The notes beneath the pieces are model-generated. The model made no database searches, was not told the origin of the DNA, and saw only the letters and a list, made by a program, of their open reading frames with translations. From positions 1,860,001 to 1,924,000 of the forward strand of contig CAVWRA010000006.1 of assembly GCA_963757265.1 (NCBI GenBank): a DNA stretch of 64,000 bases. Reading direction: 5' to 3'. Shown piece after piece: positions 52,873-62,414 of this stretch. How positions within the stretch are numbered: position 1 is the stretch's first letter; each line of letters starts with the position of its first letter. Made by a program: the position numbers and the translations under genes. The stretch comes from CAIVVT01 sp963757265 (GTDB lineage Bacteria; Acidobacteriota; Terriglobia; Bryobacterales; Bryobacteraceae).

Positions 52873-54132
52873 ATGCGACGGCGAAATTTTCTTGCACTGG
52901 GTAGCGGTGCCGCGCTGGGGCTCATTCATCACGCAAGTGCCATGCCCGTTCCCTTTCAAGACGAAAAGAGCAAGCTGAAAATCACGGGCGTCCGGCTGGT
53001 TCACACGCGGCCGAAGCGGCCGGTACCCGCGTACGAGCCGGCGGCGGGCTCGTGGTCAACCGGCGGAGTGGAAGTGGCCAACCCCATGTCCATTTACCCG
53101 GAGTACAAGGCACAGCGGTCGCTGTTTATGCCGGACCCCGGAAAGCTGGAGGCCTTCACGGTTGAGATCACAACTGACAAGGGAGTGAAGGGCTATGGCA
53201 GCGGCGGCATCGCCGGAGGTCCGGTGGTGGCGGGGCATTTCACCAAGCTGCTGATTGGCGAAGACCCCTTCAACATCGAGCGGATCTGGGACATACTTTT
53301 TCGCTCCAGCATGTACTACGGGCAGGCGGGCGTTGTCCCCCACGCCATCAGTGGCGTGGACCTGGCCCTCTGGGATGTGATCGGCAACGCGCTGGGTATG
53401 CCGATGTACAAGCTGCTCGGCGGCGAGACCAAGACGCGCATTCCCACCTACTGCACGGGCAATGACATCGAGCAGCACATCCAGTTCGGCTACAAGCGGC
53501 TGAAGCTGGCAGTCCCCTTTGGCCCGGCCGACGGGCGGGAGGGGCTCAAGAAGAACGCCGATATGGTGAAGCACACGCGCGAGCTGCTGGGTCCCGATGG
53601 CGACATCATGCTCGATTGCTGGATGGCGTTGAACGAGCAGTACACCATTGAACTGGCAGAAATGGTTGCGCCTTATCGTGTCTACTGGATGGAAGAATGC
53701 CTGCCGCCACACGATTTCGAGGGCTTTGGGAGACTGAGAGAGGCGATCAAGTCCACGCGTATTGTGACGGGGGAACACATCTATTTCCGTTACGGGTTCC
53801 GGCATCTGCTGGAACACAACGCAGCGGCGATCTGGCAGCCGGATGTTCATTGGTGCGGTGGCTTGACCGAACTGCGGCGCATCGCTGCGCTGGCTGCGGC
53901 ATACGACATTCCCGTGATCCCGCACGGAGGCGGCGTACAGGACTGCGTGCATTTCATCATGGCCACGCCAAATGCGCCCTGGTCGGAAATGTTCATGCCA
54001 CCCCCCGGCGGGCCGCCCGAGGTCTACCGGCGCTTCGAGCAAGACAACCAGATCACGCGCGGTCCGGAAGGCATCTACATGCGTCCTTCCGAGCGGCCGG
54101 GATTCGGCTGGGAACTGGAGGTCGCATCGTGA
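52873..54132 (+). CDS. Exported L-rhamnonate-dehydratase-like enolase-superfamily enzyme
   Basis: The 419-residue protein has a Tat-like leader (MRRRNFLALGSGAALGLIHH), then the enolase capping domain and barrel. Metal ligands are visible as Asp in IMLDCWMALNEQ, Glu in WMEECLPPHDFEGF and Glu in IVTGEHIYF. A catalytic-base His lies in PVIPHGGG. The sequences AISGVDLALWDVIGNALGMP, MYKLLGG, QPDVHWCGGLTELRRIAALA and 'GFGWELE' closely follow E. coli RhmD, which dehydrates L-rhamnonate to 2-keto-3-deoxy-L-rhamnonate. The exported location is unusual for this family. GGAG lies 9 nt upstream of the ATG at 52873. A DapA-type aldolase gene downstream could cleave the product. Confidence 0.82.
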   Translation: MRRRNFLALGSGAALGLIHHASAMPVPFQDEKSKLKITGVRLVHTRPKRPVPAYEPAAGSWSTGGVEVANPMSIYPEYKAQRSLFMPDPGKLEAFTVEITTDKGVKGYGSGGIAGGPVVAGHFTKLLIGEDPFNIERIWDILFRSSMYYGQAGVVPHAISGVDLALWDVIGNALGMPMYKLLGGETKTRIPTYCTGNDIEQHIQFGYKRLKLAVPFGPADGREGLKKNADMVKHTRELLGPDGDIMLDCWMALNEQYTIELAEMVAPYRVYWMEECLPPHDFEGFGRLREAIKSTRIVTGEHIYFRYGFRHLLEHNAAAIWQPDVHWCGGLTELRRIAALAAAYDIPVIPHGGGVQDCVHFIMATPNAPWSEMFMPPPGGPPEVYRRFEQDNQITRGPEGIYMRPSERPGFGWELEVAS

Positions 54133-54339
54133 AGGAGCCGGGCCCATTCAACCGGCGGCAAGCCGTTCGTGCTTTGGAAGCGACGATTGTCAGGAGGTGT
54201 TGGAATCACGACCGTGCAGGTGTTCTCACGAGGTATCCGTACAGCATCCAGGACTGTTCCGGCACGCCGATGTGGAGAAGCCGCGGCTAGGGTCCCGGTG
54301 GCTTGGCTGGCGAAACTCAAGTCTCCTTACCAGGCTGGT
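54133..54339. other. Intergenic stretch
   Basis: Nothing recognisable is present between the dehydratase gene and the nitrilase fragment. Confidence 0.35.
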
Positions 54340-54531
54340 GCGGCTTTCAACTGGGGCCCCGACGGGGAAGTCCTTGCAAGCGCACTGCAGGAGCATGTCC
54401 AGGAGGAGATGATCGTGGCTGACCTCGACCCCATGCGGTTGACCCGCGAGTGGTCGCTGGCCAGCTACATGCTCAGAACGCGCCGGCCGGAACTGTTCGG
54501 CGAGTTGGTGCGGGATCAGGTCTCCTCGTGA
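54340..54531 (+). pseudogene. C-terminal fragment of a carbon-nitrogen hydrolase (nitrilase superfamily)
   Basis: The frame reads AAFNWGPDGEVLASALQEHV, then QEEMIVADLDPMRLTREWSL and ends RRPELFGELVRDQVSS. This is the last strand-helix unit of nitrilase-type enzymes ('dp.G.vla.......e.i..AdiD'). The Glu-Lys-Cys catalytic part is missing. There is no start codon in a suitable place. Confidence 0.6.
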
Positions 54532-54591
54532 ACGGGCGGTGTCGAGGTGAAGACCCGTAGGGGCTCATGTACAGTAAGACGAGATCTTGAG

Positions 54592-55575
54592 ATGAGAAGC
54601 GATACGAGAGGTGTGCATCGGCGCGAATTCTTGGGCTTGCTGGGGGCTGGTGCGTGGGGCGCAACGCTCGCTAGCGAAAAACACGATACAAAATCGCTCC
54701 GCGGGATTTTCCCTATCGCGCAAACCCCATTCACTGATTCGGACCGGCTCGATTTGGATGCTTTGGCCCGCGAGGTGAAGTTCATCGACCAGACCGGGGC
54801 GCACGGCTTCGCGTGGCCGCAGATGGCCAGCGAGTATGCGACTCTGAGCGAATCGGAGCGCTTGGCCGGGGCGGAGGCAATTGTGGCTGCCGGAAAGCAT
54901 CTGCGCCCGGCGATTATCATTGGCGTTCAGAGTACGGACCTGTCGTCCGCGCTCAAGTATGCGCGCCATGCTGGGAAGCTCGGTGCGGATGGGATCATCT
55001 CCCTTCCGCCTGTAGGAGAGAAAAACTCCGATTCCGTGCTCGAGTACTACAGGGAGATCGGCAAAGCAACGGACTTGCCACTCTTTGTACAGTCCACCGG
55101 CGACATGAGCGTGGAACTGATTTTGCGGATGTCCAACGCCACGCCCACCTTGAGCTACGTCAAGGACGAGGCTGGCCGTTCGCCTTTGGCACGCATCGGG
55201 CAACTTAGGGATCAGTCCGGAGACCGGCTCAAGGTCTTCACCGGGAATCACGGTTCCACTCTGATTGACGAGATGCAGCGTGGCTCTTCGGGCAGCATGC
55301 CGGCAGCCGCGTTCGCCGATCTCTACGTACCGGTGTGGGAGCTTTGGCAGAAGGGCCGTCACGACGAAGCCATGGATTTGTTCGGCAAGGCTCTCCTGTT
55401 CATCCCGGAAGTGCAGGCCTACGGCCTTCAGTCGCTGAAGTACCTGCTCTATCTGCGGGGAGTCTTCCCGGCTTATGGAGTGCGCGCAAAAGATGCCGCA
55501 GTCCCGCTCGACGAATCCGGCAAGCGGGCACTCCGCGAGATGCTCCAGTTTGTGAAACCCTGGTTGAAAGTGTAG
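54592..55575 (+). CDS. Exported DapA-family (dihydrodipicolinate synthase-like) aldolase
   Basis: The 327-residue protein has a Tat-like leader (HRREFLGLLGAGAWGATLA), then a class I aldolase barrel. FPIAQTPFTDSDRLDLDALA is the N-terminal motif, GAHGFAWPQMASEYATLSES corresponds to the GTTGE-type loop, and SYVKDEAG carries the Schiff-base lysine. Family members cleave or form 2-keto acids. Next to a rhamnonate-dehydratase-like gene, the most likely task is retro-aldol cleavage of a 2-keto-3-deoxy sugar acid. The ATG at 54592 is chosen as the start of the leader; the ribosome site is weak. It ends 5 bp before the next gene, so the two are co-transcribed. Confidence 0.8.
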   Translation: MRSDTRGVHRREFLGLLGAGAWGATLASEKHDTKSLRGIFPIAQTPFTDSDRLDLDALAREVKFIDQTGAHGFAWPQMASEYATLSESERLAGAEAIVAAGKHLRPAIIIGVQSTDLSSALKYARHAGKLGADGIISLPPVGEKNSDSVLEYYREIGKATDLPLFVQSTGDMSVELILRMSNATPTLSYVKDEAGRSPLARIGQLRDQSGDRLKVFTGNHGSTLIDEMQRGSSGSMPAAAFADLYVPVWELWQKGRHDEAMDLFGKALLFIPEVQAYGLQSLKYLLYLRGVFPAYGVRAKDAAVPLDESGKRALREMLQFVKPWLKV

Positions 55576-55580
55576 GTCCT

Positions 55581-56764
55581 ATGTCAGAGGTTTCGGTCTC
55601 GCGGCGACATTTCCTGCGAGGCGCCGCCGCACTTTCCGTGGCCGGCGTCAGCCAAGCGGCAGGTATGAAGCCTTCCGACCTGCCGGATCTCACGATCACT
55701 GAAGTGAAGGCGTATGTGACGGACCACGGCCGCCTGGCTTCCGTGGTGACTCGAGCCGGCATCGAGGGCAACTACACCTTAGGCGCGCGGTATTGGCACC
55801 CGGACTGGAACAATGCAGGGTGGGTGGACTACGCCAAGGGCGTCCTGGTCGGAAAAAACGCTCTGGACCGTCCCAGTTTCACATCACAGTGGGATCCGCC
55901 GAAACGCCGGCGGGGGCAGAGTTCCTACGCGTCGGCCATTGACAATTGTCTGTGGGACATCGCCGGCAAAGCAGTGGGGTTGCCGGTGTATCAGCTCCTG
56001 GGCGCCTATAGACACAAGGTGCTGGCGTACGCCAGTTCGCAGCACCTGAGAACCGTGGCCCAGTTCGTCGAGTCCGTGCAGAAATGCAAAGCCGAGGGCT
56101 TCAAGGCTTACAAGATTCATCCTCCCGAGTTCGAGTCCCGCGGCGGCGGCGATGATTATCGGCTCGACATGGAGGTCGCGAAGGAGGTTCGAAAGGCGGC
56201 CGGAGACGATTTCCTCTTGCTCATGGACCCGGTGGGCGTGTACTCCCGGCAGGAGGCGCTGGCTGTGGGCCGCCTACTCGATGAACTGAAATTCGTCGCG
56301 TTCGAGGATCCGATACCCACTAAGGATATCGAGGGCTCGCGGAGTTATGCCGTGCTTTGGACGTGCCCATTCACATTGGCGAGTTTCTGTTCTCTATTTA
56401 CGACTACGCCGAGTACATCCGCCGGGGCGCCATGGATGTCGTGAGGTTCATCGTCGACAATGTCGGCGGTATCTCAGTCGGGATGAAAGTCGCCGCTATG
56501 GCCGAGTGTTTCGGCATGGAGTGCGCTCCTCACAATTGGGGCGACACTTTCGATCACGCTGTGCACTTGCATTGCGAACTGGCCATGCCGAACAACGTCT
56601 TTTTCGAAATGACCGTGCCACAGGGCGTGTATGACGAGCCTTACATGAAGGACCGCATCCGGCTCGCGCCGGACGGATATGTCTACGCCCCCACCAAGCC
56701 GGGCCTGGGCTACGAGATTGATCGCGGCAAGCTGGAAGACCTTACTAAGAGTCTGGAGCGTTAG
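55581..56764 (+). pseudogene. Exported mandelate racemase/enolase-superfamily enzyme with a one-base deletion
   Basis: The first frame (ATG 55581, Tat-like leader SVSRRHFLRGAAALSVAG) encodes the capping domain and most of the barrel. It includes the KxH site in FKAYKIHPPE, Asp in DDFLLLMDPVG and Glu in LKFVAFEDPIP. At about 56334-56337 (GAGGGCTCGCGG) one C appears to be missing. Reading in the next frame restores EGLAELCRALDVPIHIGEFL, MECAPHNWGDTFDHAVHLHC and a normal end near 56764. The combined protein would be about 395 residues, normal for the family. A sequencing error is as likely as a true mutation. It belongs to the operon of the DapA-type aldolase. Confidence 0.78.
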
Positions 56765-57024
56765 CCAGATTTCTGCCAGGATCCAGTGATCACACCCCGC
56801 CTTCGGATCACATGCCGGTCACGGATCTGCAATCAGTTGTGGTTGCGCTGCGCCGATTCTGAGCTGCGAGCGCCAGCGACTTGTTTCGCGCATGCTCGTC
56901 GGTCAGAGACCTAGTGGATTGAAATTTCCCTGGTGCGGACGAAACATGAGCCGGCGGAAGATTTGCAACTCCCATGGGCCCTCCTCTGGCGCACGGGTTC
57001 GGCCGGGTGTTAGAGTTGGCCAGC

Positions 57025-58002
57025 ATGAGCGAGCTTAAGCGAAGAGAGTTTCTGGGCTCCACGGCAGGCACCGTCCTCGCCGGTGCGACGAACCTCGCCG
57101 AGGCTCAGCCGCCGGCGATTCCGATAATCGATTGCCACATCCATTTATTCGATCAAACCAGGCCGCAGGGCGCGCCCTATTCGGGAGGCCCGGAAAACAA
57201 GGGGCCGGCATTGCCCGCGCGTTATCGCAAGCTGGCGCCGCCGTTGGGAATCGTGGGAGCCATTGAAATCGAGGCCAGCCCGTGGATTGAAGACAATCTC
57301 TGGGTGCTCGAAGTCGAGGAGAAGGAGCCCATAATGGTGGGCGCCATCGGTAATCTCCAGCCCGATAAGCCGGAGTTTGGGGAGTACCTTGATCGCTATC
57401 ACAGGAACCGCCTTTTTCTCGGCATCCGGTATGGCAATCTTTGGGGTTACAACCTGGTGAACCAGGTTGGCAACCCATCATTCATAGAAGGGATCAAGCT
57501 GATGCAAGAGGCCAATCTGGCTCTGGATGCGGCCAACCCCCGGCCCGATCTGATCCAGGCGATCATCCGCGTAAGCGATAAAGCGCCAGGTCTGCGAATC
57601 GTTGTCGATCACCTCCCTTCCATGATGTGGCGCCTGGATGCCAATGAGAGGACGGACGTGGAAGGGGATCTGCGTGAGTTGGCCCAGCGGCCCACGGTGT
57701 ACATCAAAGTATCCGAACTCATGCGCCTTGCGGGTGGTGAGCCCTCGACCGATCCGGGCGTCTATAAGCCTCTTCTCGATTACCTCTTCGACATGTTCGG
57801 AGAGGACAAACTGATCTTCGGAAGCGACTGGCCCAACGGGCCGGCCGTGAGTCGCCTGCCAGTCATCGTGAAAATCGTCCAGGACTATTTTCACGCCAAG
57901 GGCCGGGAGGCAGCGGAGAAATACTTCTGGAAGAACTCGGCGGCGGCATATCGATGGATCCGGCGGGACACGAGCCAGCCGCCACTCGCGGGCCATGGGT
58001 AA
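57025..58002 (+). CDS. Exported amidohydrolase (lactonase-type TIM barrel)
   Basis: The 325-residue protein starts with a Tat-like leader (LKRREFLGSTAGTVLAGATN). Metal-binding HxH is in PIIDCHIHLFDQTRP, a later His in LRIVVDHLPS and the catalytic Asp in KLIFGSDWPNG. This is the Amidohydro_2 pattern of 2-pyrone-4,6-dicarboxylate lactonase and L-rhamnono-1,4-lactonase-like enzymes. In a sugar-acid cluster, lactone hydrolysis upstream of the dehydratase is the natural step. The ribosome site before ATG 57025 is weak. The gene is separated by 260 bp from the preceding operon and may have its own promoter. Confidence 0.78.
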   Translation: MSELKRREFLGSTAGTVLAGATNLAEAQPPAIPIIDCHIHLFDQTRPQGAPYSGGPENKGPALPARYRKLAPPLGIVGAIEIEASPWIEDNLWVLEVEEKEPIMVGAIGNLQPDKPEFGEYLDRYHRNRLFLGIRYGNLWGYNLVNQVGNPSFIEGIKLMQEANLALDAANPRPDLIQAIIRVSDKAPGLRIVVDHLPSMMWRLDANERTDVEGDLRELAQRPTVYIKVSELMRLAGGEPSTDPGVYKPLLDYLFDMFGEDKLIFGSDWPNGPAVSRLPVIVKIVQDYFHAKGREAAEKYFWKNSAAAYRWIRRDTSQPPLAGHG

Positions 58003-58033
58003 ATAGATTCGCGCTATTTGGGAAGAAACGCAA

Positions 58034-58162
58034 CGCGCCGTTACTCGGGTGGGGGATCTCATTCGCGGCGCGCAGGCGGCCGAGGCCTTGCAACCTGCTT
58101 TTCCCGACGTCAAGCTCGGCCCAAGCAGCCGGGACGTCGTCCGTATTGACGGTCATGATTAA
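58034..58162 (+). pseudogene. Short unassigned coding remnant
   Basis: The plus frame reads RAVTRVGDLIRGAQAAEALQ, then PAFPDVKLGPSSRDVVRIDG and ends HD before TAA. It has coding-like composition but no start codon and no recognised family. Confidence 0.3.
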
Positions 58163-58325
58163 CCGCCAGGGCAGGCGAATCGATCGATAGAGTGGGGTCC
58201 GCCGCGCCATATACTGATGAAATGATGGATAGCTGCCGGATAGCCAAACAGCGCCGGCGGGACCGCACCCTAAGCAGCGTTTCTGTCGGCAGATCTTCGG
58301 GAAGAAATTGGGATGGAGCAGTCTC

Positions 58326-59708
58326 ATGCTTAGAAGGTGCTTTTTAAGATCGCTGGGCACAGCGCAGCTTGCCGGCCTCGTTAGTGTCCCTCTACGATTG
58401 ACGCCGGAAGTGATTGCGCAGCAACGTGGTGGGAAGGCTTCCGCCGATCCGTTCAAGCCGAGCGAGGGAGCCAATAATCCATTGGGCGTTGGAAGAGGCA
58501 TCTACCCGGGCAGAGTGGTCTGGGTGCGCGACGCGAACGCGACCAGTTGGGACGGCTCGACGGGACACTGGTGGAACGATGCCAACACCGACCAGAAAGT
58601 CGTACACGCCATGACTTCCCGGATGGTCCAAGACCTGACGGGAAGAAAGAACGACAAACAGGCATGGGACGCACTGTTCCGGAGCTTCAATGAGACCCGG
58701 AAGTTTGGGGATTCCGGATACCGTCCCGGGGAGAAGATTGCGATAAAGATCAACTGCAACCAGGACCGGTCCCCCGAGTGGGGCGCAATGGCGGCTGCTC
58801 CGGCCGGCGGACCGCCCAGGGGACCGCTGAATGGTTTGCCGAGTCCTCACGCCGTCGCGGCTCTGGTGACGCAACTGATCGAAGCGGGCGGAGTGCGAGG
58901 CGAAGACATCATCCTTTACGATGTCGCGGATGGCCGCAATGTCGGCCGACCCATCTACTCCAGGATCAGGGCGAATTCCAATGCTCAGTTTCAGGCGGTG
59001 CAGTTCCTGGTGGGCGCCGACTTTAACCTGGGCGGGCGGATCTTCGCCGCGCCGGACATGGCCAACCCGATTCACTTTTCCAAAGCGGAAGTACCGGTGG
59101 CCTATCTGGCGCAACAGGTGACCGCGGCGAAGTACCTGATCAACATGGCGTTGCTACGGCCGCACGGCATGGCCGGCGTGACACTGATTGGAAAGAATCA
59201 CTTCGGCTCCGTCTATTTTCCGAACGATGGCGGCTGGTTGCCAAGGATATTGCACGATCACGTGAAGCGCACTCTGCCCGTAGGTTCCTACAACGCCCTC
59301 GTGGACCTGTTGGGTCACCGGCACCTGGGCGGCAAGACAGTGCTCTACATACTGGACGGCCTGTATACCGCCGAACACAACGAAAGCGGCGTCTTCATGT
59401 GGGCCTCCTTCGGCAACCACTGGGCTTCCAGCCTGCTGATGTCGCAGGATCCCGTGGCAATCGACTCTGTGGGGTTGGACATTTTGAGGAGCGAGCCACG
59501 CGCAACCCAGGTCCGCGGCAATGCGGACAACTACCTGCACGAAGCATCGCAGGCCGCCAAGCCCCCATCCGGGACGGTGTACAATCCCGACAACAGCGGC
59601 GTGCTGCCCAGTCTAGGCGTGCACGAGCATTGGAACAACGCCACCGACCGGAAGTACTCGCATAACCTGGGCCGGGAGCAAGGCATCGAGCTAATCGTCG
59701 CGGGCTAG
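58326..59708 (+). CDS. Exported DUF362-domain protein
   Basis: The 460-residue protein starts with a leader (LRRCFLRSLGTAQLAGLVSV) and contains DUF362 features: KIAIKINCNQDRSPEW, then VTQLIEAGGVRGEDIILYDV, LINMALLRPHGMAGVTLIGK and SQDPVAIDSVGLDIL. DUF362 proteins are thought to be iron-sulfur or redox-related; the usual C-terminal ferredoxin cysteines are not present here, since only one Cys occurs in the conserved region (KINCNQ). The ATG at 58326 has GGAG upstream. It has no close operon partner. Confidence 0.75.
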   Translation: MLRRCFLRSLGTAQLAGLVSVPLRLTPEVIAQQRGGKASADPFKPSEGANNPLGVGRGIYPGRVVWVRDANATSWDGSTGHWWNDANTDQKVVHAMTSRMVQDLTGRKNDKQAWDALFRSFNETRKFGDSGYRPGEKIAIKINCNQDRSPEWGAMAAAPAGGPPRGPLNGLPSPHAVAALVTQLIEAGGVRGEDIILYDVADGRNVGRPIYSRIRANSNAQFQAVQFLVGADFNLGGRIFAAPDMANPIHFSKAEVPVAYLAQQVTAAKYLINMALLRPHGMAGVTLIGKNHFGSVYFPNDGGWLPRILHDHVKRTLPVGSYNALVDLLGHRHLGGKTVLYILDGLYTAEHNESGVFMWASFGNHWASSLLMSQDPVAIDSVGLDILRSEPRATQVRGNADNYLHEASQAAKPPSGTVYNPDNSGVLPSLGVHEHWNNATDRKYSHNLGREQGIELIVAG

Positions 59709-59889
59709 GTTTGGAGGACGGATCTTCTCGGCCGTTGTGGAACAATACAGCAGTGCAGATCCGGGACCGGCTCTTGCACGCGGCGTCATCCCTTTCGTCA
59801 GGACCTGATCGTTTTCTTCAAGACGCAGTCGAAGATCCTCTCGGTGGTGTTGTCGTGGAAAGTCCATTCTGCGCGGAGAGTCATCTTTC
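59709..59889. other. Intergenic stretch before the dehydrogenase remnant
   Basis: Nothing recognisable is visible. Confidence 0.3.
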
Positions 59890-60350
59890 ACGCTGCCGGC
59901 CAACGCCGGCGAATTGAACAAGGCGCTGCCCGAGGCCGACGTCGTTTTTGGCGCCCTCAACGCGGAGTGGCTGGCGAAGGCCAAGAAGTTGCGTTGGCTG
60001 CAGGCCACGGAAGCGGGCATGGAGAGGGTGCTTTTCCCGGAGCTGATCAAGAGCCCCGTGGTGGTGAAAACATGGTGCGGATGTTCGTGCCGGCCATCTC
60101 GGAGACAGCCATCGGGATGCTCTTGAGCCTCACGCACGGGCTCCACAAGTACTACATTCCGCGGTTCCAGAAGCGGACGTGGAATTCCGAGCGGACCCTG
60201 GTGGAGGTGGATGGCATGACCATGGGGATTGTCGGCCTAGGCGGCATCGGATAGGCCACGGCCATGCGCGCGCACTATCGTTCCAACATGCGGATCCTGG
60301 CCGCGGATGCGAAACCCCTGGCCATGCCGACCTTTGTGGCAACGCTTCGG
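59890..60350 (+). pseudogene. D-isomer-specific 2-hydroxyacid dehydrogenase, N-terminal part, frameshift and stop
   Basis: The first frame reads LPEADVVFGALNAEWLAKAK, then LRWLQATEAGMERVLFPELI. A second frame continues VRMFVPAISETAIGMLLSLT, then YYIPRFQKRTWNSERTLVEV and GMTMGIVGLGGIG (the NAD-binding GxGxxG). It meets TAG at 60252-60254, and after it AMRAHYRSNMRILAADAKPL continues in frame before the sequence degenerates. The frameshift is near 60065-60072 (GGTGGTGAAAACATGG). The catalytic C-terminal half is missing. Confidence 0.68.
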
Positions 60351-60423
60351 GAACCAGCGTGGCCGTGCAAGCAAGCTATAGATCGCGGATAAGGTCATTG
60401 CTCGGGTGGAAGCAACGCGCAAC

Positions 60424-60858
60424 ATGAAATCTGCCAAGGTACCTAAGCCCGTTCCGGGGAAGAAAGCACGACGTCGGGCCACTGGGTGCCAGCCGCCGCC
60501 GGTCGTTGGCAGACGGCCAGCACAACGAGAGCCAGAAGACGGCTTCGACCTGGCCATTCTGTCGCCGAAAGAGACCGGCTTGCCGTTCGTCGTCTACATT
60601 ATGGAGGACATGGGCGTCGTACCCGATGTGCGGGTCGAGGTTGCGCGCAGCGCGAGAGGACGTCGATCAGACACGGTGAAGGTTGCAATCCGGCAGACGG
60701 TCCACGTCACGCGTGGTCATCTTGACGCGCAAGAACTCGCGCTGCTCACCGAGTGGGTCGAGTTGAACAGGGATGTGCTCATCAAATGTCGGGAAGGCGA
60801 GATCGAATCCACCATGGATGCGATACAGGCTCTGGAGCCGATCAGCCCTGCGAGCTAG
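60424..60858 (+). CDS. Conserved-looking hypothetical protein (about 144 residues)
   Basis: The protein has a basic, proline-rich N-terminus (MKSAKVPKPVPGKKARRRAT) that may be spurious. A compact domain follows: GFDLAILSPKETGLPFVVYI, GVVPDVRVEVARSARGRRSD, then VTRGHLDAQELALLTEWVEL and NRDVLIKCREGEIESTMDAI. The pattern 'LSPKDTGLP-VV--S' followed by a 'L---D---L--WI-LN-D-L---W-G' helix is a small-protein family I have seen annotated only as hypothetical. The ATG at 60424 has no ribosome site, so the real start may lie later. It follows a dehydrogenase remnant and has no partner. Confidence 0.5.
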   Translation: MKSAKVPKPVPGKKARRRATGCQPPPVVGRRPAQREPEDGFDLAILSPKETGLPFVVYIMEDMGVVPDVRVEVARSARGRRSDTVKVAIRQTVHVTRGHLDAQELALLTEWVELNRDVLIKCREGEIESTMDAIQALEPISPAS

Positions 60859-61108
60859 AACCAAAAAACTGAAGCGATGCTGGGTTCCGACGGGACCCAA
60901 CCCCTTAACCTGTTTTGGGGGGCTTCCAGCAGGCGATAACTGCACCTTACGAGGGCGAAGACGGCTCCCGAAGGAAAGAATGCATCTCGCAGGATCAAAG
61001 AATGGCAGCTGGGTGTATACTGACAGGCATCCGGGATCTAACATGGAAATTCTGGTTTGAATCGGTAGACCGGCTGCGCGGCACCTGGATTGCACAGAGA
61101 ACGGGCTT

Positions 61109-62398
61109 ATGACTCGCGTCCGCCTTACCGTTGCGTTACTCGTGTTGTGCGTCGCCCGGTCGGCGTCCGGCTATGCCGTCATCACTCACGAGGCGATCAT
61201 CGACTCCGCCTGGAAAAACATCACACCAATACTCTTGAAGCGCTTTCCGGCGGCGACGCCCGACGATCTGAAGAAGGCCCATGCTTACGCTTATGGCGGC
61301 TGCATCATCCAGGACATGGGCTATTATCCGTTCGGCAGCAAATACTTCAGCGACCTGGTGCATTATGTGCGTAGCGGCGATTTCGTGGAAGCGCTGCTCA
61401 ACGATGCGCAAGACCTGGACGAGCTGGCATTCGCGCTGGGCGCTCTGGCGCATTACGCCGCGGATAATAAGGGCCATCCCATCGCAGTGAATCGCGCGGT
61501 CGCGATTGAATATCCGAAGCTGCGCGCCGAGTATGGCAATGAGGTCACATATGCGGAGAATACGGTGGCGCATCTGAAGACCGAATTCGGTTTCGATGTG
61601 GTGCAAGTGGCGCTGGGCAACTATGCGCCGCAGGATTATCACGAATTCATCGGGTTCCAGGTCTCCAAGGATCTGTTGGAGCACGCCTTCCAGGATACAT
61701 ACGGCCTGGATCTGAAAAGCCAGTTCGTCAGCCTGGATCTAGCGCTTGGGAGTTACCGCAGGACCGTCGGCACGATTATCCCGGAGGCCAGCAAGATCGC
61801 GTGGTCGCTGAAGAAAAAGGAAATCGTGCAGGCGCAGCCGGGGATGACCAAGCGGAAGTTCCTCTACAACCTCAAGGGCTCCAGCTATGAAAAGGAGTGG
61901 GGGAAGGAATACCAGCGCCCCGGGGTGTTTGCGCGTTTTATGGCGTTCCTGTTCCGCATCGTCCCTAGGGTCGGGCCGTTCAAGTCCGTGGGTTTTGAAG
62001 CGCCCACTGCGCAAACGGAGACGCTGTTCATGCAGAGTTTCAACGGAACGCTGGATCTCTATCGCACGCTGCTGGAGGAGCAACAGAACGGGCATTTGTC
62101 GATGGCCAATACCGATTTCGATACGGGACGGCCGACGCGGGAGGGCGAGTACTCGCTGGCGGATGAGACCTACGCGAAGCTCTTGCGGGACCTTGCCAAG
62201 AATGGCTTTAGTGGAGTTACACCGGAGTTGCGCGCCAACCTGTTGTCCTTTTACAGGGATCCGAAGCCGCCCGTCACGGTGGCGAAGAAAGCCAAGAAAG
62301 CCGACCAGAAGGGTATGGCGGACACGCTGGCCGCGCTGGAGCAGTTGCGGGCGCTGGAGATTCCGGGTCAGAGCGCTACGCCGGCAAAGGTGAAATAA
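61109..62398 (+). CDS. Exported zinc-dependent phospholipase C-like protein
   Basis: The 429-residue protein has a signal peptide (about 20 residues, ending ARSASG) directly before YAVITHEAIIDSAWKNI, which carries the first metal-binding His. Further ligands fit GGCIIQDMGYYPFGSKYFSD and LDELAFALGALAHYAADNKG, with His and Asp spaced as in Zn_dep_PLPC (PF00882). The C-terminal half (from about 230) is an extension with a lysine-rich tail (VAKKAKKADQKG). Family members hydrolyse phospholipids or are structural relatives without proven activity. The ATG has no strong ribosome site. A hairpin follows the stop codon. Confidence 0.75.
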   Translation: MTRVRLTVALLVLCVARSASGYAVITHEAIIDSAWKNITPILLKRFPAATPDDLKKAHAYAYGGCIIQDMGYYPFGSKYFSDLVHYVRSGDFVEALLNDAQDLDELAFALGALAHYAADNKGHPIAVNRAVAIEYPKLRAEYGNEVTYAENTVAHLKTEFGFDVVQVALGNYAPQDYHEFIGFQVSKDLLEHAFQDTYGLDLKSQFVSLDLALGSYRRTVGTIIPEASKIAWSLKKKEIVQAQPGMTKRKFLYNLKGSSYEKEWGKEYQRPGVFARFMAFLFRIVPRVGPFKSVGFEAPTAQTETLFMQSFNGTLDLYRTLLEEQQNGHLSMANTDFDTGRPTREGEYSLADETYAKLLRDLAKNGFSGVTPELRANLLSFYRDPKPPVTVAKKAKKADQKGMADTLAALEQLRALEIPGQSATPAKVK

Positions 62399-62414
62399 TA
62401 ACGCGCCACGGCTT

